From: Areca catechu
Lineage: Eukaryota; Streptophyta; Magnoliopsida; Arecales; Arecaceae
Assembly: GCA_021397845.1 (NCBI GenBank)
Contig: CM038047.1
Span: forward strand, 127,082,112-127,146,111
Direction: 5' to 3'
DNA: 64,000 bases
The notes under the pieces were generated by a model. The model was given only the letters and a program-made list of their open reading frames with translations. It was not told the DNA's origin and did not search any database. Of the stretch, positions 55,333 through 64,000 are shown piece by piece. How positions within the stretch are numbered: position 1 is the stretch's first letter; every line of letters begins with the position of its first letter. A program made the translations under genes and the position numbers.

Positions 55333-56611
55333 TGGTGTGGGCACCAAAGTCCAGAAGTGGCTTCAGTCTAATTCAGTATGGCTTTAATTCTTTCATGTCT
55401 TGTAAATAGAGTCAGTTTATATTTTTAATTAAATTTGAGTCATGTAATTAGAGTAGGTTTATTTCAATTTGGCTTCTTTGAGTCCAATTAGGATCAAATT
55501 GGTCTTGTAATTATTAAATTTAGTAGTTGAGTCAAAGAAAGGTTTGAAATTGAGCAAGCTCACTTGAAGATAGAATGCACCCAACCACTTCAACCATCTA
55601 AGCCAAGGAGGATGCCACCACAGCAAGCCATGTGGGATACCATGTCAACCCCCAAACCATGTGGAGTACACATCAGCAAGCCACATCATCGCATGCCACA
55701 TCACCAATGATTCAAATTCAAAGTGGGTGGCCAAGAGCTTTACTCTTCCACCATTTTAGCTAGCTATCCCATAAAATTCTCCATGTAATTTGAATCCCAT
55801 CCTTATAGCAAGGAACCTCCCATGAAAATCTCCTTGTAATTTGAAATTTCAAAATGTCCTTGGAGGATTATAAAATCAACTCCAAGCTCTCTTGTAAGGA
55901 TTAATGAATTGGAATTAAAAAAAGAGTGTTTCTTCTTCCATTTGGTGTTATCCAATGTCCTCCGAGAGGGAGTGGGTGAGAGGCCCTTAGTTACTTCAAG
56001 AGAGTTCTTATTCCACACCATTAGCCATTAGCAAATCTTCTAGTCCATCCAAGCACTCCATCCCCAATGTCCAAGGTGCAAGAAGATTCATTCCAAGAGG
56101 GCCGACCAAGCTACTTCAAATCCATCAGCTTCTTGTCAACTTCAACCATGAATTCTATTGTTTCCTACCTTTCAAGTTACTTCTTAACTCTGCTATGCTT
56201 TGTGTAGGATCCGCGGGATATCTAGGTTCCAAAGAAGAGGGTCTTCCAAGATAAGAAATAGAGACTAGGAGTCTTGATATCTGAAAGAATTATCCTGTCA
56301 TTCAAAGACTTTGTCCTTGAGTGTATCTCTTCAAATCCTTGAGATATTAATACCTAGTTACCCCTCTTTTAGTTTTTTTCCTGATCTTAAATGTTAAATT
56401 AATTAGGCACTACCCTATGTGGTTTCCTAATCACGAAAATCCATTTCTCTTTAATATTATGAAAGTTCTCATTCAGGTTTACTTTACATGCAGAATTCCT
56501 TCATGTTAGTTTCATTTCTTTTACATGGAAAGTAGCCTTGCTTTTCTCCATCTCTCATTTAATTGTTATTATCTCCTCTTAGATTGCATCATTCCATTTC
56601 ATCCCACATCA
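55333..56611 (+). repeat. Gypsy LTR F (5' LTR)
   Basis: TGGTGTGGGCACC...ATCCCACATCA, 1279 bp, followed by a primer-binding site (TTGGTATCAGAGC, 56614-56626). It inserted into the Tat integrase fragment. The matching 3' part of this element is not present, since the element breaks off near 57185, so no target duplication can be checked. Confidence 0.8.
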
Positions 56612-56613
56612 AA

Positions 56614-57185
56614 TTGGTATCAGAGCATGGTAGGTTAGGGCTTTGCATCATTTCAATACCTAGATTTGGGTGCTTCACTAGGACATCCGGTCTTAGGAGA
56701 TAAGTAGGGTTTCAAGACCCTCTCTTCCCATTCCACGGGGATCTCCTAAGGCGTGTTCGGGTTTCATTATTATTGACCCTTGAAGGGGAACATTAGTTGG
56801 AAAGTTATAGATCCTAATTAATAGTTTTTGCATCTTTCAAATCTATCATCTTTAGAATTTTTGCTGTTCAATCCAACATGCATTATCTGTGTTCCGGGAA
56901 CTACCTTGCCTAACACAGATTTTATTTTTAAATTTCTTTTCATCTGGAATATCCCCTACAAGCTAGGAGTGTTTTGTGATTTTTTTAGATTTTTCTGAGA
57001 TTTACACTGATCACTTTTCTACCCCACATCAGAACTGCAACACACTGATTTCTGCACCTGAAATTAGGGTTCATTTGCATGCTTGCATTCATTTAATGAT
57101 AAATCATCTTAAGGGTATCAATTTGACATAGGGTCAGGATTTCGCACCCCATTTAAAATATCTTTTCCTTTCATTTTCTGAATTG
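56614..57185 (+). other. Primer-binding site and leader of gypsy F
   Basis: The primer-binding site at 56614-56626 is a perfect initiator tRNA-Met complement. The leader that follows matches that of gypsy E. It ends near 57185 at a junction with the oppositely oriented gypsy G. The junction region (57181-57240) has short repeats of GGTC(G/A)(A/G)-type phrases. No gag of F is left. Confidence 0.65.
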
Positions 57186-57189
57186 GGTC

Positions 57190-57538
57190 GGGCTAGGCTT
57201 GGTCGACTGGGGTCAGATCGGTTCGGGCTTGGTCAACTTGGGTAAGCCTGGCTATAACCTTGGGTGGATCCGAGGATACGGCTCTGGTTCCTAAAGGGCT
57301 CAGGTTTTCTGTAGGCGTGAGCTCTATGTAAATGCTCACGGAGCCTAGCAACTTTTTCTATGGGTCCTAGTCTGGCCTCTATTTGATCACATCTATTAGT
57401 CAACTGGTTGCTTAATTGAGTCATGGATTGAGTTAGGGCTCCAATGTCAGCTCGAAGTTGGTCCATAGCTTCGGTAAGGGGTGGAGAAGGTGGGTGAAAA
57501 GAGGTTCCTGATCTAGTGCATATGTAACACACACACAC
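57190..57538 (-). pseudogene. Gag N-terminus of gypsy G
   Basis: The minus strand encodes CTRSGTSFHPPSPP, matching the CTRSGASYHPPSP gag start of gypsy C. A helical stretch with LTQSMTQLSNQLTNR and a basic tail follow. The protein is cut off at about 57190 by the junction with F, before any capsid domain. The gag N-terminus probably takes part in oligomerisation. Confidence 0.7.
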
Positions 57539-58365
57539 AATGGTTTTACGGTTCGCTAGACCTACAAGATCTCACCCAATGTGAAGTCAAGAAGATGAAC
57601 CTGGAAGTAGTAACTTTGCACCTGGCCAAGTAAGTGTAAGGTTAGTGGAGGTTCCTCTTTGCTTGCCTAGATACCAATTAGAAATTAGCCAGGTAAGCGA
57701 ACCAACCCACTTCCCTTCGGGATCTAGTCCCTGAACCACTTTCCTAGACACCAGCTACTCAAGCACACACAAACAAGTGATCTAGTTTGGCTTGGCACCT
57801 GGGTCGACCCGACTTCGTGGGTGTCCCTAGCTCACTAGAGCAGATTAAGCATCTAATCAATTTTAGTTAATGTATAGGGTTCGATATGTCGGGTGGTGGT
57901 TTTTGGGCTAGGGATAGGTAATGAAATCCTGACCCTATGTTAATTTGACGCCCTTAGGATGAGTTATTTAAAATGATGCACAAAAATGACTAATGAAATG
58001 ACTTAAAATTTTCTTGTTTTTTTGTGTCTTTCAGATGTGTGAATGCTAAACAAAATGCAGGAATTGAAATATGCCCCTAAATGGAAGAAATAATCTAGAT
58101 GGATGAATGAAGCAAGAAAAGAGATGCTTGCAGGAATTTCAGACCTGAGATTTTCTCAGGTAGTATTTCGCCTTGTAGAAATTCTACAAACTGAAATAAA
58201 ATCTAAGAAAATAACCAAAAATAATCTGAATTAAATGCGATCAAACAAAATAGAAACCATAAAATTTGGAGGTCTCTACAGAGAGAAACAATTCAATGTT
58301 CAGACCATATACGGGCTGACCAGAATGCAGAAAATGAAAGGAAAAGATGCACTAGTCCTAGCCTT
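57539..58365 (-). other. Leader of gypsy G
   Basis: Non-coding. It matches the leaders of A and C in order ('ctagctcactagagcagattaag' near 57828 against 9839). No gene seen. Confidence 0.55.
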
Positions 58366-58985
58366 GCTCTAATACCAATAATGATGTGGAATATTGTTTA
58401 GATACCACTAATAAAGCAGGGGGATAGGGCTAGAGATGCTAATATGGATGCTTATGATGCAAAGAAATTTTTATAGTTGATGAGTTTTAGATGCTTTTCT
58501 TAGGGTTTTGATTCCCGATCACAAATAAAGACTAGAAATAAGAGAAGTTGAATAACAAAAGCTTACACTAGCAATTCAAGTCCCTAAATAGTGAAAACGA
58601 GAACAGGATCCCGGGATTAAGAAATCCCAGTAGGACCAAGCTCGAAACACAATACCTACTTAGGAGATAGGGGCAAACCTCACATGTCTAAAGCGCCCGA
58701 TGTAGAGATCGCTCAACTCGATGGATGCGGCCTGGATGCCCGAGTAGTCGAATCTGCGGATGCACTGGCTTTCGGTCGGATGGTCACGATGGCAAAGCAG
58801 ACTATCTCCGGTGCCCGAGATACCAGGGAGGACCTATAGGCAATCAAAGTAGGGATTAGCAAAATGGAGAGACGTATTGAAATGGACAAAGATAGGATGA
58901 GAAGGGGCTTCAAGCCCAGTGTCCGGCTGGATTCTGAAGTCAATGAAGGAGATAACTTAGGGCCTCTCACCCCGCGACACCCGAA
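58366..58985 (-). repeat. Primer-binding site and truncated 5' LTR of gypsy G
   Basis: GCTCTAATACCA at 58366-58377 is a primer-binding site on the minus strand with one change. The LTR starts TGATGTGGAATATTG at 58382 and matches the solo LTR at 52249 for about 600 bp. It then stops near 58985 at copia LTR sequence. The open frame at 58713-58970 lies inside the LTR and is not considered a gene. Confidence 0.72.
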
Positions 58986-59638
58986 GGCACGAACTTCAAG
59001 TCAAGCTTTCAAGTCTTCACCAACTCCAATCTGAAGCTTGAAACAACTTTAGGAAGAAGCCACTAAAGTCATTAAAGCTTATTCAAGTAGACTTCCAACA
59101 AGCTGCACTAGTAACTATCCGACAAATTGAGTTTGTCAATCTTGTTGGATTTATTTTCAATTCAATTTTTGAATTGTTGGGTTATTAGTTAGCCCAGTTG
59201 AAAAACCAAGTATGTTCTTGGTGAGCCTCATTAAAACCAAGGGTTAGGTTCTTTGTGATCCTGTGAAAACCAAGTTGGGTTTCTTTGGTGAGCTTGTTAA
59301 AACCAAATGGTATTGGATTTTCTTTGGTGATCCCATAAAACCAAAGTATAGAGGTTTTGGATTGTGATCCTGTAAAACAATCCTACTGTATTCGGGTATG
59401 AATATAGTGAAAATCCCAAGTGGTATCTTGGGTAGTGGATGTTGGAGCTGGGTTGCTCCGAACCATTATAAATTTGGTATGTTTGTGTTATGCTTTCTTG
59501 ACTCTATTTAGCTTCTGCATTTTATAATTCTATCACAGCACCTACCACTTGCAAAGGATTTTGAATTGCATATTACTCGCCTTCAATTTTTTAAAAGTTC
59601 CAGTTCAACCCCCCTCTTGGGTAGCCACCTGGGCAACA
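58986..59638 (+). repeat. Copia (SIRE-like) LTR 3' part
   Basis: It contains repeated 'gtgatcctgtaaaa' and 'ttaaaaccaa' phrases and a conserved promoter-like stretch, AGTGGATGTTGGAGC then CCGAACCATTATAAA (59437-59470). It ends CAACCCCCCTCTTGGGTAGC...GGGCAACA, typical of SIRE-type LTRs. The orientation agrees with the SIRE-like gag-pol at 48894-52040. It may be that element's 3' LTR, pushed away by later insertions, which is inference. It directly abuts the Tat extra gene. Confidence 0.6.
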
Positions 59639-59639
59639 G

Positions 59640-61511
59640 ATGATTCGGACCGAAAGTTCTCTGACTCTGGATCAGGTAGAGGAGATCATCTTCATTTAGA
59701 TTGAGGAGATACTCCATTCTGCAAATGCTGGTCTTCCTCAACTGATCCGTAGGGGTTCGTCAGGCTTCAAGCCTTGCATCTGTGTTTCCTCTTTTCTTTC
59801 TTTTGGAATGTAATCGATGAATCTTCCTGGTTTAATTAATATTTCACTTTTTGTGAATGCTGGATACTATGGGGCTTCCCAAATGTAGCTTTCCAGGTGT
59901 AGAATTTTTGAACTGGATTTTAGTAGGGTCATCGATTTTGGCGATAGATTGAATCATGCAACCCTTTGTCGAGTTGATTTTTCTGGACATGGGCTCCTCA
60001 TTTTTAACTACAAAACATGTAAGGAAGTTTCTACGTGAGGGGAACCTCTAGCTTACCAGCTTAACAGGGGTGTGGTGACTGTCATGCTATTGCTTGGAGA
60101 GGTGGTGGTGATCAGGGCCATAATGACTGTGCTTGGGAACAGGGATCATTGTGGCTATAGCCTTTTGGTGGTCCCTCCCCACATATCGGTTGAGGCCCTT
60201 GATTTACTAGGGTGTACGCATGTGGCATGTCTGGGAAACCAATGCAAATGAGGGCATTTGACCTAGGCCTCACCCGTCTCGATATAAGGAAGAGGATTTC
60301 CTTGGATCGACTACCATTCACTCTTGGCAACACCATTCCCAACACCGTTCCTACCTCCCTATCCTTGCACCGCTCTGAGGATTTGACATCGCATGAAGCC
60401 GAACCTAGCATAGCTCAGACGGGCAGCCAAGGAGAAGCCAATGAGAGGCTTCCAAATGAGGAGATCAGATCGGAGGTGTATTGGCATTGCTGTGAACCTA
60501 AGCTGGGAGTTGTGTTCTAATCGAGATAGGTTCTTCCTCGAAGAAGGAACTGGCTTCTCCCGAGAGGGTAGCGCTGGTCGAGCTATCTAAAAGGTCGAGC
60601 CCACAAGATGTTGGTGGGGTTTCCTTGTACATCGAAGATGCCAAGCCTGAGGCTCCGATTGCAAGAGAGAGAGATCCGGTGGGGCGCGACACCCCTGCCA
60701 CTAGAGCTGGGAAGCAGGAATCTAGGAATCCTTTTCTTGAAATCCTCCTAGGGATACAATAGGTAGCCTCCAGTGTGCATGTTACATGTCTACATTTGTC
60801 GATTGAATTGACCTTTCATGTACTTTCTATTATGTAGATTTCTTGTGACCTTTCTTTGATGGAGAAAGGTTCCCATGAATCTATCAGCTATAGGAAAGAC
60901 CTTTGGAGCTGAGTGGCCTTAGCTGTAACTGAGATAGATGTCACCAAAAAGCTTTGGGCCACTGTAGAAGAATAGATGGGCAAGGTAGTTGCCTCGAACG
61001 ATGTCATGAAAATATAGCTGGGCATTCTTCAGGTGCATGCGCCCGGAATGGAAACCATTGCACAGGAGAGGAGGAGGAAGGTGGTTTTTCTTGAGTGGAT
61101 GTTGAAAGAGACCCTACAGGATGCTGAGGAGTGTTGAAGTCTTGTCAGGCTGAATTGAAGAGAAGGATCGATGAGCTAGAGACAAGCCTTTCGATGGCCA
61201 ACCAAAGGGCTGTGCAGGCCGAAGAGAGGTCTTCCAGGGTCGTTGAGGCTTACAAAAATTCTCAGGCCTTCAAAGATGAGGTAAGCAAAAATGCATCGGA
61301 AGGATACTCTTTGTGTTACTCCGATTATCGGGGTAAAATTAAGAAACTTTACCCTAGCATGGACTTGTCCTTGGTTGTAGTCCCGAAAGATGAGGCTGAG
61401 GACACCAAGGTTCAGCCTGATGCGGCGTCGACCCTTACTCCAGTTTCAGCTACTGAAGAGGTTGGCGAGGAACAAAGTTATTGTATTTTCCCTTTTTTTG
61501 GCTATCTATGA
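59640..61511 (+). pseudogene. Antisense extra gene 1 of the Tat element
   Basis: ATG at 59640 opens MIRTESSLTLDQVEEII before an early stop, a start like those of plant gypsy extra proteins (Transposase_28-like). Middle parts are broken by stops. An intron-like gap runs from about 60765 to 60837 (AG|GT, then TATGTAG). The last part, 61131-61511, is open and forms a coiled coil (RRIDELETSLSMANQRAVQ) followed by AFKDEVSKNASEGY and an acidic tail. A polyadenylation-like AATAAA is at about 61545. Function unknown. The frame opposes pol, so it needs its own promoter. Confidence 0.55.
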
Positions 61512-62245
61512 CATTTTCCTTCTGGATGAGGGTTTTTCATCCATGAAATAAATGACTAACTTTTTTTTTTAAACTGGTCTCTTCTGAGTTGATTCTTTTT
61601 GGTGTGGTTCCTCTATGGTGGTTAAGCTGAAGACTATCCAATTTGTGGTCGATATTCTCGGTATGACTAAAGACGAACTCTGAAATAGGATTGGAGTGCT
61701 GCTGCCATTTTTCAGTCCTTTGGGCCGGGATTAACCTCAATTAGGTAGATGTCAGTTACCCATTGTAATTATCCCTTCTATCTTGGAAGGGACGTGGCAG
61801 GCAGGTGTTATTTCTTCATTGTCCATTGATTAAGGAACATTAAATATATATTTTTTTTTCCCATGTCGAGTGCGTGGATATTCGAACGGTCGCATGCCTG
61901 CCCGTCCTGGGTGCCACCATGTTTTCCCTTTATGAGAAAAGGCCATTAGTGCTGTAACCGTCCGAAGGAGATCATTCTGGGTTTAAAGTGATGATGGTCT
62001 CTATCCCCGAGAGCAATTATTGGCGATCACACCACTCCCAGGTGGCCATCTGGGCTCCGAGGTATTGTTATAACACGTGGCACCCTCTGGCACATCTGGG
62101 GAAAGGAGTGGAGCACGTTTCTCTGCGGCCATCTGTGGATGCAGGATCCTTTTTAAATAGGACCCTACTCTTTGCTTTCGTAAGCCATCGAAATTTTAAA
62201 CTCCCATTTTGAAAGTTGCTCTCCTTCCCTTAGCACATCACCGAG
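61512..62245 (+). promoter_or_regulatory. Intergenic stretch with candidate promoter for antisense gene 2
   Basis: It begins with the probable end of gene 1 (AATAAA near 61545). Further on it has a G-box CACGTG at 62074-62079 and a TATA-like TTTTTAAATAGG at 62150-62161, about 85 bp before the ATG at 62246. The 62160-62245 part looks like a short 5' UTR. These are motif-based guesses, supported by position. Confidence 0.45.
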
Positions 62246-62776
62246 ATGGAGTTTAACATTTCCAATCTTCGAAGGGTGGCTAAGAAGAGGGCCACCAGCA
62301 CTTGGGCCGAGGGCAAGCCTAGTTCAAAGGCTCCTAGGGGAAGTGACAATGACGACCCGCAGGGGATCATTGCTCACTTGGAGAAGAAGGTCCGGGTCCT
62401 GGAGGCCCATTTGGAGGAGGCAAGGGCTCGAGTCGAAGCGACCGCTGCAAAGCCGGAGGAAGCCAGGAAGAAGGTAGCGGAGGCCATCTCAAATTTCATG
62501 GCATCTTCTGCCTATAAGGACGAGGTCACCGAGGCTGTTCGGGACTCTTACGACCGGGGATTCCGGGAGTATTGGGACAAGGCTTTCAGGTTCTATCATT
62601 TGAAGGGCTTGGAAAACATTAGGCCTTTTGTCCCCTTCCCCGGTCACGAACTTGACTTTGACTTCTATGAGGAGTTGGAGTCTGAATCAGAAGGGAACTC
62701 GGGAGCCTCCCCGTCCTCCTTCCATGACTTTGACACCCCTCGCCAGCATGGGAAAGAGCCGGCAGGTGGTTCTTAA
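62246..62776 (+). CDS. Antisense extra gene 2 of the Tat element, coiled-coil protein
   Basis: An open plus-strand frame of 176 residues with ATG in a reasonable context. The N-terminus is basic (RRVAKKRATS). Residues about 45-85 form a strong coiled coil (LEKKVRVLEAHLEEARARVEA). Then come SSAYKDEVTEAVRDSYDRGF, similar to AFKDEVSKNASEGY in gene 1, and an acidic, Ser-rich C-terminus. Higher GC than its surroundings. It matches the C-terminal part of the plant gypsy extra-ORF family; the N-terminal domain of gene 1 is absent, so it could be a shortened duplicate. Whether it is expressed is unknown. Confidence 0.55.
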   Translation: MEFNISNLRRVAKKRATSTWAEGKPSSKAPRGSDNDDPQGIIAHLEKKVRVLEAHLEEARARVEATAAKPEEARKKVAEAISNFMASSAYKDEVTEAVRDSYDRGFREYWDKAFRFYHLKGLENIRPFVPFPGHELDFDFYEELESESEGNSGASPSSFHDFDTPRQHGKEPAGGS

Positions 62777-63463
62777 ACCTACTTTCCTGTTATCTGCAAT
62801 GTCCTCTTTTTCTCCGCTTTTTTTTTTTTTTTTTAAATTTCCAAGAATGAAATGAAGAAACCGAGTTTCTTCTCACTTCTTTCTTTCTCTGTGAATGATG
62901 TATCTTAAAGAACTACGAAGTATGGACCTTACAATATGATGAAAGTATAGATTTTGCAGAGCCATTGGGGATCTGCAGATGGGATGGGATCGATTGAGCC
63001 ATCTCAATGAATGTTTGCGGCTAACAGGATAAGTGATGTAGATTCACTTCAGCACGTTTTCAGATTTACCTTAGGGTAAGGCATCTAAGCCATCCCTATG
63101 CATCCCTATTATGGCTAAGGTAGGATGTTCAGGCCTGTCTCGATGCATCTTCGAATTTACCATAAGGTAGGTTATATGAACTATCCCTGCGCCTTCTTTT
63201 GTATAAGGTAGGCTGGTTAGGCCCACCCCGGTGCATCTTCTAATTCACCATAAGGTAGGTTTCGTGAACCATCCTTGCACCTTTGATCATTTGGTAGCCT
63301 GATTGGCCTATCCATTGCGCTCGTCGGGCATACTGATAAGGTGAGTGGATCAGACTTGCCTTTGCACTGCTGGCCGATGCTTTCGATCGGGCCATTGAAA
63401 CTGTTATCATTCTACTGGTGCAACAGACTGTTTAGAGTTGAAAGATTTTCATAAAAGATACTA
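62777..63463. other. Tat 3' untranslated region with tandem repeats
   Basis: A poly-T tract (62818-62834) and an AATGAAATGAAG stretch follow gene 2. At about 63065, 63156 and 63244 three diverged units (91 and 88 bp) start with TT(T/C)ACC(A/T)TA followed by GGTAGG-type sequence and contain GATGCATC- or GTGCATC-type phrases. Tandem repeats in this position are a known habit of Tat elements. No gene seen. Confidence 0.6.
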
Positions 63464-64000
63464 GGATCTGTTTATTGATAGTACTTGCGAAGGTTTTGTA
63501 CATTCCAAGGCTCGGATAAGACTTTTCCATCCAGGGTCTTGAGTCGATATGTTCTAGGATGTATGACTTATTCTACCTGGTATGGTCCTTCCCAATTAGA
63601 GGAGAGCTTGCCCTGCTCTATCGATCTAGATACTTCAGTTCTTCGCAGCACCATATCCCCAGCATGGAAAATCTACTCTTTTACTCTAGAGTTGTAATAT
63701 TTGGTGACTTTTTGTTGATATGTCACCATTTTTATTTAGGCTTGGAGCCTGGTGCTCGACAATAGATCCAAGTCAACTCTTTGGCAATCAAAGTTCTTAG
63801 GCTCTTCATACTTGTCGATTCTTAAAGATTGGAGGGAGACTTCGATAGGGAGTACTGCTTTGGTACAATATACTAAGTTGAACGGAGACTCGTCGATGGT
63901 CGTTCTTAGGGTTATCCTATATGCCCAGAGAATGGAGGTCAGCTCTTCTGCCCAAGGTCCTTTGGCAGAGTTTAACCTCATCTTCAGACCATGGAGAATG
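63464..64000 (-). pseudogene. Tat-type gypsy integrase C-terminal part (copy 2, runs off the window)
   Basis: Nearly identical to 54735-55300. The minus strand has ELTSILWAYRITLRTTIDES, VYCTKAVLPIEVSLQ and MVLRRTEVS, and ends in PWNVQNLRKYY. It has the same in-frame TAG before GDMVLRR as copy 1 (near 63672-63690). The C-terminal module without a chromodomain puts it in the Tat/Athila branch. The catalytic core should lie beyond position 64000. Confidence 0.8.

Larger units (their letters stand above)
59640..64000 (-). mobile_element. Tat-type Ty3/gypsy element, 3' part (continues past the window)
   Basis: Integrase C-terminus on the minus strand at the right edge (63464-64000). To its left, in the 3' region of the element, are a tandem-repeat zone and two plus-strand (antisense) reading frames with coiled coils. 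Tat-lineage elements are known to carry extra open reading frames, some antisense, between pol and the 3' LTR. The expected 3' LTR to the left of 59640 is missing, replaced by a copia LTR fragment. Confidence 0.65.

Noticed and set aside
60112..60411. Minus-strand 99-residue frame in the Tat region
   Set aside because: It is antisense to the extra gene 1 region, has no pol motif and is out of place for the element's gene order.

Overview
This window looks like repeat-dense intergenic DNA from a flowering-plant nuclear genome. I found no convincing host gene, tRNA or rRNA gene. Nearly everything that can be assigned is a transposable element, often nested several layers deep. The mix of long-LTR Ty1/copia, chromodomain Ty3/gypsy, Tat-type gypsy, a CACTA (En/Spm) DNA transposon and a hAT-like MITE is typical of large angiosperm genomes. 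The sequence alone does not fix the species.

Layout. (1) 1-1452: diverged retroelement remnants. (2) 1453-44145: a minus-strand copia complex in the order LTR, internal 1, LTR, internal 2, in which the middle LTR is shared and the right-hand LTR is lost. The left LTR (1453-12719) holds a solo gypsy LTR (3518-5045) and a 7.1-kb gypsy element, here called A (5049-12143). Internal 1 (12720-29810) holds a 12.4-kb CACTA transposon (13611-26055) placed inside the reverse transcriptase gene. The middle LTR (29811-40858) holds an 8.4-kb gypsy element, C (30151-38560). C itself carries a 253-bp hAT-like MITE and a 2.45-kb solo copia LTR. With inserts removed, the two copia LTRs are about 2634 and 2633 bp, and most insertions have matching target-site duplications, so the nesting is well supported. 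(3) 44146-48893: plus-strand gypsy remnants sharing one LTR (E). (4) 48894-52040: a decayed SIRE-like copia gag-pol. (5) 52041-59638: minisatellite, a solo gypsy LTR, a Tat integrase fragment, two converging gypsy 5' ends (F and G) and a copia LTR fragment. (6) 59640-64000: the 3' part of a Tat-type gypsy element with two antisense extra reading frames, a tandem-repeat 3' region and the integrase C-terminus.

None of the coding regions is intact. Gag, protease, integrase, reverse transcriptase and transposase genes all carry stops, frameshifts or deletions. Functional interest therefore lies in cis structure and element architecture. The most unusual signal is in the copia 5' leader (28575-29490). 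Four copies of a 20-nt constant core are each bracketed by complementary arms that differ completely between copies, among several other short hairpins. Also notable are two gypsy elements that keep gag/linker and chromodomain but lack protease, reverse transcriptase and RNase H, a duplicated primer-binding site built into an LTR, a GC-rich block next to the CACTA 5' subterminal repeats, and a duplicated antisense coiled-coil gene in the Tat element.
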